Below, piece after piece: positions 22,042-30,206 of a stretch of DNA of 51,681 bases. The translations under genes were made by a program, and so were the position numbers. Numbering within the stretch: the first letter of the stretch is position 1; every line of letters begins with the position of its first letter. This DNA comes from an uncultured Clostridium sp. (GTDB lineage Bacteria > Bacillota > Clostridia > Oscillospirales > Butyricicoccaceae): positions 1 through 51,681 of the forward strand of contig CANEGK010000015.1 of NCBI GenBank assembly GCA_947427035.1. Reading direction: 5' to 3'. Below the pieces are notes generated by a model that was not told the origin of the DNA, did not search any database, and saw nothing but the letters and a program-made list of their open reading frames with translations.

Positions 22042-23834
22042 CAGAAATTCGCGCTTATCTGAAAGAAAATACGCCCCTGCTCTTTGACGGGGCCATGGGC
22101 ACCTGCTTCGCGTCCCTGCCCGGCCGGGCGGGCGAGCGCTGCGAGCTGGCCAACCTCACCCGCCCGGAAGAAATCGCCGCCATCCACCGCGCCTATCTGG
22201 ACGCCGGCTGCCGCGCCGTCAAAACCAATACCTTTACCGTCGGCGCCGACATTGCCCAGGGCCAGGACGGGTTGGCGCGCGCCATTGTCGAAGCGGCCTG
22301 CCGCCTGGCGTCCGACTGCGCGGCGCCCCGCGGCGCCTATGTATTTGCCGACATCGGCCCTGCGCCCGAGGAAAAGGGGCTTTGCCGGGCGGAAAATTAC
22401 TGCCGGCAGGCCGACCTGTTTCTTGCGCAGGGCATCCGGTGCTTTCTGGCCGAAACCCTGCCCCATGATGAGGGCATCGCCGAGCTGGCGCAGCATATAA
22501 AATCCCGCTGCCCCGACGCTTTTCTCATCGTCTCCTTTGCCGTGTCCTTTGACGGCATGACCCGGGACGGCTACCCGGGTGAAACGCTGTTCCGGCGCAC
22601 CGCCGCGCTCGACGGGGTGGACGCGGTGGGCTTCAACTGCGTGTCCGGCCCCCACCATCTGCTGGAATACATCCGCAGGCTGGACACAGACGGCGCCACC
22701 CTTTCCGTCATGCCCAACGCCGGGTACCCCACCGTGCTCGGCCGGCGGACCGTTTTTCAGGGCACGCCCGATTATTTTGGCCGCAAGCTGGCGCAGATAG
22801 CGCAGGCCGGCGCGTCCATCGTGGGCGGCTGCTGCGGCACCACGCCCGCGCACATCGCCCAGGCCGCCCGCGCGCTGGCCGCGCCGCAGCCATTCTTTTC
22901 CCTGCCGGCACAGCCCGTGCACAGCGCAGAATCCCGCCCCGTCCCCCACGCCAACCCGCTGGCCGAAAAGCTGGACAGCGGGCAGCGGGTCGTCGCCGTC
23001 GAACTCGACCCGCCCGCCGACGACGATATCGACTTTTTCACCGACGGTATCCGGACGCTGCGGGACGCAGGGGCCGACGTCATCACCATCGCCGACAACC
23101 CCATCGGCCGTCCCCGGGCGGACAGCAGCCTGCTCGCCTGCAAAATCAAGCGCGAGCTCGGGGTCGAACCGCTGCCCCATCTGGCCTGCCGCGACCGCAA
23201 TCTCAACGCCACCAAAGCGCTGCTGCTCGGGCTGTCCATCGAGCACATCCACAACGTTCTGCTCGTCACCGGCGACCCGGTCCCCACCGAAAACCGCGAC
23301 GAGGTCAAAAGCGTTTTCAACTTCAACTCGCGCAAGCTGACCCGCTACGTCAGCGGCCTCAATGAAACCGTGCTGCGCACCCCCTTCCGCATTTTCACCG
23401 CTCTCAATCTCAATGTTGAAAACTTTGACGTACAGCTTGCGCTGGCGCGCGAAAAGGAAGCCGGCGGCGCCGCCGGGTTTTTGACCCAGCCGGTGCTGTC
23501 CCGCCAGGCGCTTGAAAACCTGAAGCGGGCCCGCGAGGTCCTGCACGGCCATATCCTGGGCGGCATTCTCCCCATTGTCAGCCACAAAAACGCCTGTTTT
23601 CTCCGCAACGAAATTGCAGGCATACGGATTTGCGACGAGATTGTCGGGCTGTATGCGGGCAAAGACCGCGCCGAAGCCGAAGAGCTGGCCGTTCGGATTT
23701 CCGCCCGCATCGCGCGGGAAATCGCCCCCTTTACCGACGGGCTTTATCTTATGACCCCCTTTAAGCGCACCGCGCTGATGGTGCGTATTCTGAATCAGCT
23801 GTCCCTGCAAACAAAAAACGCGCAGACCCGCTGA
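22038..23834 (+). CDS. Bifunctional homocysteine S-methyltransferase / methylene-THF reductase
   Basis: The 598-aa fusion has a homocysteine methyltransferase-like domain (LLFDGAMGTCFAS at residue 14; zinc ligands in GFNCVSGP and IVGGCCGTTPAHI) followed from about residue 310 by methylene-THF reductase (VVAVELDPPADDDIDFF, ADNPIGRPR, LVTGDP, FLTQPVL). The reductase makes methyl-THF for the MetH protein encoded just upstream; this fusion is known in Firmicutes. It starts ATG 22038 within the metH stop (ATGA). Its stop codon lies in the loop of the terminator hairpin. Together the three genes form a methionine remethylation unit. Confidence 0.93.
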   Translation: MTEIRAYLKENTPLLFDGAMGTCFASLPGRAGERCELANLTRPEEIAAIHRAYLDAGCRAVKTNTFTVGADIAQGQDGLARAIVEAACRLASDCAAPRGAYVFADIGPAPEEKGLCRAENYCRQADLFLAQGIRCFLAETLPHDEGIAELAQHIKSRCPDAFLIVSFAVSFDGMTRDGYPGETLFRRTAALDGVDAVGFNCVSGPHHLLEYIRRLDTDGATLSVMPNAGYPTVLGRRTVFQGTPDYFGRKLAQIAQAGASIVGGCCGTTPAHIAQAARALAAPQPFFSLPAQPVHSAESRPVPHANPLAEKLDSGQRVVAVELDPPADDDIDFFTDGIRTLRDAGADVITIADNPIGRPRADSSLLACKIKRELGVEPLPHLACRDRNLNATKALLLGLSIEHIHNVLLVTGDPVPTENRDEVKSVFNFNSRKLTRYVSGLNETVLRTPFRIFTALNLNVENFDVQLALAREKEAGGAAGFLTQPVLSRQALENLKRAREVLHGHILGGILPIVSHKNACFLRNEIAGIRICDEIVGLYAGKDRAEAEELAVRISARIAREIAPFTDGLYLMTPFKRTALMVRILNQLSLQTKNAQTR

Positions 23835-23850
23835 GGGTCTGCGCGTTTTT
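23818..23850 (+). terminator. Terminator of the metH operon, overlapping the stop codon
   Basis: ACGCGCAGACCC (23818-23829) pairs with GGGTCTGCGCGT (23835-23846), with T-run after it. The TGA stop of the reductase gene (23832-23834) is in the 5-nt loop, so termination and translation stop are superimposed. Confidence 0.85.
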
Positions 23851-23931
23851 CTGTATAAGAAAACCACTCGCTAGGCGAGTGGTTCAAAAGAAGCCTTATG
23901 GCAATGATGTAGAAAAAAGAACTCCCTTTGC

Positions 23932-23980
23932 TTAGAATAAGAGTGCGGTCTGCCAACTGCATCCCAAAAGCAAAGGGAGG
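23932..23980 (+). promoter_or_regulatory. IS200 SD-sequestering inverted repeat
   Basis: CTCCCTTTGCTT (23932-23943) pairs perfectly with AAGCAAAGGGAG (23968-23979), which contains the transposase ribosome binding site AAAGGGAGG. In IS200 elements such a fold stops external transcription and hides the start of tnpA, keeping transposition low. Confidence 0.75.
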
Positions 23981-23988
23981 TCATTACG

Positions 23989-24423
23989 ATGAATGACTTA
24001 AATAGTTTATCGCATACGAAGTGGAATTGCAAGTATCATATTGTATTTGCGCCGAAGTACCGGAGGAAAGTATTCTATGGAGAGAAGCGGCGTGAAATTG
24101 GAGAAATTTTACGGACGCTGTGCAACTGGAAAAAGATCAAGATCATTGAGGCAGAAGTATGTCCGGATCATGTGCATATGCTGGTGGAAATTCCTCCGAA
24201 AGTTGCGGTGTCAAGTTTTATGGGGTATCTGAAGGGAAAGAGCAGTTTAATGATCTACGAGAAGTACCCGGAATTGCGGTATAAGTATAGGAATCGAGAA
24301 TTTTGGTGTCGAGGCTATTACGTAGACACCGCAGGAAAGAATGCGAAAAAGATTGAGGAATATATCCGGCATCAGTTGGATGAGGACAAGGCTGGAGAAC
24401 AGCTGACGATGGGGAACTTCTAA
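23989..24423 (+). CDS. tnpA: IS200/IS605-family transposase TnpA (HUH-Y1)
   Basis: The 144-aa protein is a single-strand DNA transposase. The HUH motif is in CPDHVHMLVEIPP (about residues 61-73) and the catalytic Tyr is in the C-terminal helix region (WCRGYYVDTAGKNAKKIEEY). The N-terminal YHIVFAPKYRRKVFYG is typical. Length matches complete IS200 TnpA, so it looks intact. The protein nicks and joins top-strand ends at the hairpins. It is preceded by the SD-hiding fold described separately. Confidence 0.95.
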   Translation: MNDLNSLSHTKWNCKYHIVFAPKYRRKVFYGEKRREIGEILRTLCNWKKIKIIEAEVCPDHVHMLVEIPPKVAVSSFMGYLKGKSSLMIYEKYPELRYKYRNREFWCRGYYVDTAGKNAKKIEEYIRHQLDEDKAGEQLTMGNF

Positions 24424-24590
24424 ATAAACCCGTTCACGGGTAGCAAGTAACAAATCTCTCGCGGCTGGCAGACCGTATTTGCGCGACGGGACGCGCCTGC
24501 TAGTAACATAGGGCTTTGCCCGTCTATGAAGAACCCCCGGCTTTGCCGGGGGGTTCCTATTCACAGCCGGCAGGCAACTGCCGCGCGGCT

Positions 24591-25847
24591 TTATTCGAAG
24601 ACGGCTTCTGAAAGATCCAGGTCCTGGCCGCAGCGGTTGTCGATGTCGGTTCCGTTGCCGGAAAAACGGCTGTTTTCAAAATATAAAGTCATGTCCGTGG
24701 GTACCTGCTCCAGCAAAAGCCCTGTGCCGTTTCCCGTAAAAATGTTGTCTCTGTAATGAATATTGCTGACATTGCTGCCGTCGCTGTTGAAGTGAAAGCC
24801 CACCTCGTTGTTTTCAAACCGGCTTTCTATGGCCCAGACCCAGGATGTGCCGTAGGCCAGCACCCCCGTCTTCCAGCCGGTGACGCCGCACCCGATGAGG
24901 TGAACCCTGGCCGCGGCGGATATGCCCACCCCGCTGCCCGGGCCGGTGAAGTCAATGTTTTCAAACTCGCAGATCCAGGAGCGGTTCATGCTCACCCGGA
25001 CGGTGCCGGTAAAAACGGTCCGGCCGTCCTGGCTGCCGATGAGATTGACGGAACGCCCCTCGAGCACCAGCCCGCCTTCATAGGTCACCGGGGGAAGGTA
25101 GACGTTGACCACCGCCCCCTCTTCCACCGTTTCGTCTATCCTGTTTATCAGGGCCTGAAGCTCTTCTATCGTCCCCATGGGGGTGTCCTCGGGGGTATAG
25201 GTGTAGGTGTTGATGCTTTCAAAGTGATGATTCTGCCGGACCCGGATGACGTCGCCGTTTTTCATGGTCACCGTAAACACAAGCTGGGCTGTATACTCCC
25301 CCGCCTCGCCTACGTTAAAGTCTACATAGCTGATGGCGGCGGCATCGGGAATATACGACGTTTCCCGCTGCGGCTGGGTACAGCTGATGCTCAGGGGCTG
25401 ATCCGGCTGTGTTACCTCGGCGGTGATGCTGTCCACCTTCTGCAAAAAGGTTTCGGCGGCATGTGTGTCGCTCTCCACATGGTTGATATAAAAAAGGGCC
25501 GGGTAACGGTAATCGTAATCCAGCTGGGCGGTGCTGTAGCGATCTGTCATAGGGGTAAAAGGGGTGTCGGCCCAGGCAATACAAAGCTGGTAATCACCGT
25601 CCCGATCCGTATAAATCACTTCGCCCATACCGTCATAAGTCCGCGGACGGCGGCAGAGCCAAACGCCCAGCAAAAGAACGGCCAGCGTCAGAAAAGCCGC
25701 GGCCGCACGCACCGATCTTTTCCACACGGGCCGGGGGATTTTCGGCTCGTCCCGCCTGTTGACGCTTTGCGCGCAGTTTGGACAGAAGGACGCCCCTTCA
25801 TGAAGGGGCGCGCCGCAGTGTGGGCAGCTTTTCCCTGCTTCCTGCAT
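24591..25847 (-). CDS. Zinc-ribbon, single-pass membrane protein with beta-helix domain
   Basis: The 418-aa protein starts with a zinc ribbon (CPHCGAPLHEGASFCPNC, residues 8-25), then a basic stretch and one membrane helix (about residues 46-64, AAAFLTLAVLLLGVWLC). The large remainder would lie outside. From about residue 250 it shows a right-handed beta-helix pattern (GGLVLEGRSVNLIGS, FENIDFTGPGSGVGIS, IHYRDNIFTGNGTGLLLEQV) with repeated N/G turns as in pectate-lyase-like surface proteins. It directly follows the Ser/Thr kinase gene (1 base gap), suggesting a kinase-regulated envelope protein. I do not know its ligand. The IS200 right end lies 35 bases beyond its stop. Confidence 0.75.
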   Translation of the reverse strand: MQEAGKSCPHCGAPLHEGASFCPNCAQSVNRRDEPKIPRPVWKRSVRAAAAFLTLAVLLLGVWLCRRPRTYDGMGEVIYTDRDGDYQLCIAWADTPFTPMTDRYSTAQLDYDYRYPALFYINHVESDTHAAETFLQKVDSITAEVTQPDQPLSISCTQPQRETSYIPDAAAISYVDFNVGEAGEYTAQLVFTVTMKNGDVIRVRQNHHFESINTYTYTPEDTPMGTIEELQALINRIDETVEEGAVVNVYLPPVTYEGGLVLEGRSVNLIGSQDGRTVFTGTVRVSMNRSWICEFENIDFTGPGSGVGISAAARVHLIGCGVTGWKTGVLAYGTSWVWAIESRFENNEVGFHFNSDGSNVSNIHYRDNIFTGNGTGLLLEQVPTDMTLYFENSRFSGNGTDIDNRCGQDLDLSEAVFE

Positions 25848-25848
25848 A

Positions 25849-26547
25849 TCAAATTGCCTCCATCAGACGCAGAACATTTTTATAACGCCGCTGCGGGCTG
25901 ACGCGGGTGCAGCGCTCGACCACCCGGCCCAGCCGGCCGTCGGCCATTCTTTTCGACGGGTGCTGGCCCGTCAGCATGACGTTGATAAGGATGCCCAACG
26001 AATAAATATCCGTCCGGACGTCAGACTGCGAAAGGCCGTACTGCTCGGGCGCGGCAAAGCCGGTAGTGCCCAGAATCTGGGTATCGCTTTCGTTTTCAGG
26101 CTTATGGAGCCGCGCAGCGTCAAAATCGATAAGCACAGCGTCCGCTCCGCGCAGAATGACGTTTTCCGGCTTGATGTCGCGGTGGACCGCCGCCATGGAG
26201 TGCAGCACCCACAGCGCCCGGCACAGCTGCATGACGATTTGCCGGGTCTCCTCAGGCGAAAAAAGAGCGCCCTCGAGCAGGGAGCTCAGCGTATCGCCCT
26301 CGATAAACTCTTCCAGTATGATATTTTCGCCGTTTTTCTCCGCAACCTCGAAAATGCGCGGCAGGTTGGCGCAGTCAACGTCCAAAAGATGCCTGTAAAC
26401 CTCGGCGTTTCCGGTGTATTGCCGCAAAATCAATTTCCTCCCGCTCGCCCTGTGGCAAATCAGCTGGACGCTGCCCCGGGGACTCTGCTTTAGCAGCCGG
26501 ACCTGTTCAAATTTTTCCGCCAGCTCCTGTAAAAGCCACTCGTACAC
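25849..26547 (-). CDS. Serine/threonine protein kinase (eukaryotic type, soluble)
   Basis: The 232-aa kinase has the catalytic loop HRDIKPENV, the metal Asp in VLIDFDAAR (DFD in place of DFG), and activation/P+1 loop GTTGFAAPEQYG. The N-lobe has LILRQYT, with a plausible catalytic Lys in RKLILRQY, and LEEFIEGDTLSSLL. There is no membrane or PASTA domain. The start is put at GTG 26547, after GGAG at 8 bases; an upstream GTG at 26583 is weaker. It is translated together with the zinc-ribbon membrane protein and lies divergent to an XRE regulator, so the three likely form one signalling unit. Confidence 0.85.
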   Translation of the reverse strand: MYEWLLQELAEKFEQVRLLKQSPRGSVQLICHRASGRKLILRQYTGNAEVYRHLLDVDCANLPRIFEVAEKNGENIILEEFIEGDTLSSLLEGALFSPEETRQIVMQLCRALWVLHSMAAVHRDIKPENVILRGADAVLIDFDAARLHKPENESDTQILGTTGFAAPEQYGLSQSDVRTDIYSLGILINVMLTGQHPSKRMADGRLGRVVERCTRVSPQRRYKNVLRLMEAI

Positions 26548-26618
26548 GGCAACCACTCCAAAGTCTGTTATTTCCTCAAACACTATGCAGCGAGCTTATT
26601 GTTTTTTGTTTCAAAATC

Positions 26619-26638
26619 CTGTAAAGTAAATATTACAG
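26619..26638. promoter_or_regulatory. Inverted repeat in the kinase/XRE divergent region
   Basis: CTGTAA (26619-26624) and TTACAG (26633-26638) flank an 8-bp AT spacer within the AT-rich region between the two divergent genes. It is a possible operator of the XRE protein; the assignment rests on position only. Confidence 0.35.
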
Positions 26639-26678
26639 CATTTTTTATTAAAAGTAAAGAATTTAAAAAAGCAAAGAG

Positions 26679-27113
26679 ATGATTTCTGTGCGCAGCAAAT
26701 CCACCGACGATCTGCACCAGGAGCTGATGAGCGCGCCTGATATTGATTTATACATTCATGATAACTGCGAATGTTTTGTCGACCAGAGCGTGGCCGAACA
26801 GCTCCAGGCAATTTTCGAACAAAAAAATATTTCAAAGGCCGCTCTGGCGCGCATCGCAAAAATGAGCGAGGTCTATCTGCACCAGGTTTTTTCCGGGCGC
26901 CGCAACCCCTCGCGCGACCGGCTTCTCTGCCTGTGCATCGGGCTGGAAGCCACGCTGGACGAAACCCAGTCGCTGCTCCGCCAGGCTGCCTACGCCCCGC
27001 TGCACCCCAGGCAGAAGCGGGATGCCGTCATCCTTTACGGGCTGCTTCATCATACGGCGCTGGACGTCATCAACGACAAGCTCTTTGCCGAAAATGAAAA
27101 GGCCCTGTTCTAA
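26679..27113 (+). CDS. XRE-type helix-turn-helix regulator
   Basis: The 144-aa protein has an HTH_XRE domain at about residues 45-100 (QLQAIFEQKNISKAALARIA, then KMSEVYLHQVFSGRRNPSRD), preceded by an N-terminal arm (DIDLYIHDNCECF) and followed by a helical extension with LLRQAAYAPLHPRQKRDAVI. Such regulators with this C-terminal part are common beside soluble Ser/Thr kinases in gut Clostridia. ATG 26679 or GTG 26688 may be the start; neither has a strong ribosome binding site. It is divergent from the kinase gene, with an inverted repeat between. Confidence 0.82.
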   Translation: MISVRSKSTDDLHQELMSAPDIDLYIHDNCECFVDQSVAEQLQAIFEQKNISKAALARIAKMSEVYLHQVFSGRRNPSRDRLLCLCIGLEATLDETQSLLRQAAYAPLHPRQKRDAVILYGLLHHTALDVINDKLFAENEKALF

Positions 27114-27175
27114 CATGTCTTCCTTTTGCGGGCCGCTCGCCGGACCGTGAAAAATTGATAAGGAGGTTTTGTACC

Positions 27176-28735
27176 ATGAGAAGAAAACTGACGTCTGCTC
27201 TGTCGGCAGTTCTGGCCTGTGTGCTTGTCCTGTCGTGCTGCCCCCCTGCCGCGCTGGCGGCCGGCGGCATGGATCACTTTAAAAAAGCATACAGCTACCC
27301 GGCCGGCAAGTTCACCGACGTCCCGACCGGCAGCTGGTTCGCCGAAAGCGTCCAGACCGCCTACGAGCTCGGGCTGGTCAAAGGGGACAGCGACACCGCC
27401 TTTGCCCCCAACGGCCCCATCACCATCGCATCGGCCCTGGCGCTGGCCTGCCGTCTGCACAGCCTGTACAACACCGGCGCGGCCGACTTTGAGCAGGGCA
27501 CGCCCTGGTACGCCGTTTATGTCGATTATGCCGTAAACAACGGCATCATCACCGCCGGCCAGTTCAGCAACTATAACGCCAACGCCACCCGCCGCCAGTT
27601 TGCCGGCATTCTGGCCAAAGCGCTGCCCGAAGAGGCGCTGGCCGCCATGAACACCGTCGAAGACGACGCCATTCCCGACGTTCCGGCCGGCAGCGAAGGC
27701 GCAGACAATATTTACCGGCTTTACCGCGCGGGCATTCTGACCGGCAACGACGCGCGCGGCGTCTTTGCGCCCGACAGCACCATTGACCGCGCCTCGGTGG
27801 CCGCCATCGTTTCGCGCATGGCGGTTCCCGCTCTGCGCCGCAGCATCACCCTGAAGGTCATTCAGGTAGAGAGCGTCAGCCTGAACCAGACGGCGCTGAC
27901 CCTGACCGCCGGGGGAAGCGCTGCGCTGACCGCCTCCGTCAGCCCCGAAAACGCCGTCAATAAGACGATCTCCTGGACCTCTTCCAATTCCGGCGTCGCC
28001 GCCGTGGACGGCGCCGGGAAGGTGACCGGCGTGGCGGAGGGCTCCGCCACCATTACGGCCACTGCATCCAACGGTGTGACCGCCCAGTGCGCCGTCACCG
28101 TCAACGCCGCCCCCATCCCGGCTACCGGCATCTCTGTTCAGGCGGGGCAGACCAGCTTGGACGCGGGGGATACCCTTCAGCTGACCGCCTCCGTCCTGCC
28201 CGGCAACGCCAACACCAACAATACAGTTACCTGGAGCAGCAACAATAATTCCGTCGCCACGGTGGACGGCGCAGGTAAGGTGACCGCCGTCGCCCCGGGC
28301 AGCGCCACGATTACTGCCAGACTGCCCGACGGCAAGTCCGACACCGTCAGACTGACGGTGAAAAAGGCCTCTGTCAAGATTATCCTTCGGGACAGCCTGC
28401 CCAAAACCCTGAGCTTCTATAATTCCAGAGACGTGATCCAGAATACCTGGTCTGTGACGGATTTCCGCTATGAAATTTCAGATTATACCCATCAGGTTGA
28501 GCAGACTGCTTATCTCTACTTCTCCGGCGAGAAGATCTACGATGTCAAAGGCCCGGGCCAGGGTGCAACCTGCCGGATCAGCTGGCAGCTGTTTGATGCG
28601 GAAGGCTATGTCATCGACAGCGGCACCTGTTCTTCCCCCTCGGTTCGTGAGGGCGAGAAATTCAAGGACGCAAAGGCCTATTCCTTTGACCTGATGCCCG
28701 GCACCTACTATCTGGAGATCAGCAGCACCAACTAA
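27176..28735 (+). CDS. Secreted SLH-domain protein with two Ig-like (BIG2) domains
   Basis: The 519-aa protein has a Sec signal peptide (MRRKLTSALSAVLACVLVLS, cleavage near ALAAG), then SLH repeats at about residues 40-220 (FTDVPTGSWFAESVQTAYEL, GLVKGDSDTAFAPN, ARGVFAPDSTIDRASVAAIV). Two BIG2 domains follow (VESVSLNQTALTLTAGGSAA and TGISVQAGQTSLDAGDTLQL starts, each ending with the SATITA strand), then a C-terminal beta-rich domain of about 125 residues that I cannot name. SLH domains anchor proteins to cell-wall polysaccharide. AAGGAGG precedes ATG 27176. The downstream region holds a short GC-rich hairpin at 28763-28784 as a possible terminator. Confidence 0.85.
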   Translation: MRRKLTSALSAVLACVLVLSCCPPAALAAGGMDHFKKAYSYPAGKFTDVPTGSWFAESVQTAYELGLVKGDSDTAFAPNGPITIASALALACRLHSLYNTGAADFEQGTPWYAVYVDYAVNNGIITAGQFSNYNANATRRQFAGILAKALPEEALAAMNTVEDDAIPDVPAGSEGADNIYRLYRAGILTGNDARGVFAPDSTIDRASVAAIVSRMAVPALRRSITLKVIQVESVSLNQTALTLTAGGSAALTASVSPENAVNKTISWTSSNSGVAAVDGAGKVTGVAEGSATITATASNGVTAQCAVTVNAAPIPATGISVQAGQTSLDAGDTLQLTASVLPGNANTNNTVTWSSNNNSVATVDGAGKVTAVAPGSATITARLPDGKSDTVRLTVKKASVKIILRDSLPKTLSFYNSRDVIQNTWSVTDFRYEISDYTHQVEQTAYLYFSGEKIYDVKGPGQGATCRISWQLFDAEGYVIDSGTCSSPSVREGEKFKDAKAYSFDLMPGTYYLEISSTN

Positions 28736-28845
28736 AGAACGCGCGGTTCAGCGCCCTGCGCCCCGGCTTCGAAGGCCGGGCCATTCGGCTGCCAAAGGCA
28801 TTTACATCATACAAAGCCCTTCTCTGCATCCGCGCCTTTTTGCGC

Positions 28846-28874
28846 TTGCCGAATGCCGCTTCCCGTGCTATAAT
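28846..28874 (+). promoter_or_regulatory. Promoter of the metallophosphoesterase gene
   Basis: TTGCCG (28846-28851), a 17-bp spacer and TATAAT (28869-28874) place the start near 28881, about 125 bases before the coding start. Confidence 0.75.
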
Positions 28875-28929
28875 GGCATATCGTCCCTTGGCAAACCGGT
28901 GCGCCGCGGCAGACTGCCGCTTTTCAAAA

Positions 28930-28962
28930 GCCCCTGAAGCCCGACGGCTTCAGGGGCCTTTG
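28930..28962 (+). terminator. Terminator-like hairpin in the leader of the phosphoesterase gene
   Basis: GCCCCTGAAGCC (28930-28941) and GGCTTCAGGGGC (28946-28957) form a perfect 12-bp stem followed by CTTTGT. It lies between the promoter and the gene, preceded by a small GCGGCAG/CTGCCGC hairpin (about 28906-28920), so it may work as an attenuator or end a short RNA. Confidence 0.55.
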
Positions 28963-29007
28963 TATCTGCCGCAGGCGCCGCCCGCATTTTGAACAGGAGG
29001 TTTTGCA

Positions 29008-30123
29008 ATGCTGTGGGTCTTTATTTTCCTCGCCGTCCTGGCCGCGGCCGGGGCCGCTTTTGCCTTTCTGGTCAGCCGGTTTTACCGGCTTGGCCCGGTC
29101 AAAGCCCTTGCAGGGGGCAGCAAAAAGCGCCGGCTTGCCATCGGCGTCCTGTGTGTTGTTCTGCTGTTTGCCGCCGCCTGGCTGGCGATGGGGAGCATGA
29201 ACGCCCTTGTCTGCATGATTCACCTGGTCCTCTTCTGGCTGCTCTGCGACCTGCTTTTCTGGTGCGTTCGGCGGCTGCGCGGGCGTTCGCCCGGCCGGAA
29301 TGCCGCGGCCGCGCTGGCCTTTGCCGTCACGGCGGTTTATCTGTCCGCCGGGTGGGTGCTGGCCAACCGCGTCTGGCGAACCGACTATACCGTTGAAACC
29401 GGCAAAGAGACTGGCAGTCTGCGCATCGTTCACTTTGCCGATTCCCATATCGGCACGACCTTCGACGGCGAGGGGTTTGCGCGCTACGTCGCCGAAATGC
29501 AGGCGCTTTCGCCCGACGTCGTCCTCATCACCGGCGACTATGTGGACGACGACACTTCCAAAGCCGATATGGAGGCGGCCTGCGCCGCGTTGGGCACGCT
29601 GCAAACGACTTACGGCGTTTATTTTTCCTTTGGCAACCACGACAAAGGGTATTTCAACAACGACCGCCGCGGTTATGACGGCGACGACCTGATAGCCGAG
29701 CTCGGCAAAAACGGCGTGACCGTCCTACAAGACGAAAGCGTGCTTTTGGACGACCGCTTTTACATTGTCGGCCGGCAGGACGCTTCGGAGGATACACGCG
29801 GTACGGCGCGCGCGCCCATCGGTGAGCTCGTCCACGGGCTTGACCGCGGCAAGTTCATCATCGTCATGGATCACCAGCCCGGCGACTATGAAAACGAGGC
29901 GGCGGCCGGCGTCGACCTGGTGCTTTCCGGGCATACGCACGGCGGCCAGCTCATCCCCATTACTTATGTCGGCGAGTGGATCGGCCAAAATGACCGCACC
30001 TATGGCATGGAAACGCGCGGAAGCACCCGCTTTATCGTGACGTCGGGCATTTCGGACTGGGCGCTCTGGTTTAAAACGGGCTGCAAATCGGAATATGTCG
30101 TCATCGATGTCAAAGGAAAATAA
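29008..30123 (+). CDS. Membrane metallophosphoesterase (YkuE/YaeI-like)
   Basis: The 371-aa protein has three to four N-terminal membrane helices (residues about 1-120) and a calcineurin-like phosphoesterase domain with its metal motifs in order: HFADSHIG, ITGDYVDDD, FGNHDKGYF, MDHQPGD and LSGHTHGGQL. Members act on phospholipid or nucleotide phosphodiesters at the membrane; the substrate here is unknown. GGAGG precedes ATG 29008. It is transcribed from a promoter with a hairpin-containing leader and appears monocistronic. Confidence 0.88.
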   Translation: MLWVFIFLAVLAAAGAAFAFLVSRFYRLGPVKALAGGSKKRRLAIGVLCVVLLFAAAWLAMGSMNALVCMIHLVLFWLLCDLLFWCVRRLRGRSPGRNAAAALAFAVTAVYLSAGWVLANRVWRTDYTVETGKETGSLRIVHFADSHIGTTFDGEGFARYVAEMQALSPDVVLITGDYVDDDTSKADMEAACAALGTLQTTYGVYFSFGNHDKGYFNNDRRGYDGDDLIAELGKNGVTVLQDESVLLDDRFYIVGRQDASEDTRGTARAPIGELVHGLDRGKFIIVMDHQPGDYENEAAAGVDLVLSGHTHGGQLIPITYVGEWIGQNDRTYGMETRGSTRFIVTSGISDWALWFKTGCKSEYVVIDVKGK

Positions 30124-30206
30124 TGCGGCCGCAGCGCACAGAACAGAATACCGCCCCTAAACCGCGGATATAATGAAAAGTGACATCATTTCATGGGGGT
30201 GCAAGC

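Larger units (their letters stand above)
23862..24556 (+). mobile_element. IS200-type insertion sequence (IS200/IS605 family, tnpA only)
   Basis: The element is bounded by subterminal hairpins instead of inverted repeats: left AACCACTCGC-TAG-GCGAGTGGTT (23862-23884) and right GAACCCCCGGC-TTT-GCCGGGGGGTTC (24531-24556). It encodes a single HUH transposase and no TnpB. The exact ends and target tetranucleotide cannot be fixed without an empty site. It sits about 10 bases after the metH operon terminator, in an intergenic spot that harms no gene; the AT-richer, different codon use marks it as foreign. Confidence 0.85.

Noticed and set aside
21987..23867. 626-codon minus-strand frame
   Set aside because: Antisense shadow of the homocysteine methyltransferase/MTHFR gene, whose motifs are unmistakable.
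24424..24530. tnpB remnant or second gene in the IS element
   Set aside because: Only about 100 bases with small hairpins lie between tnpA and the right end; no coding sequence is visible.
30169..30174. Promoter of the bile salt hydrolase gene
   Set aside because: A TATAAT is present but the -35 position (GAATAC) is poor, so it was not listed as a feature.
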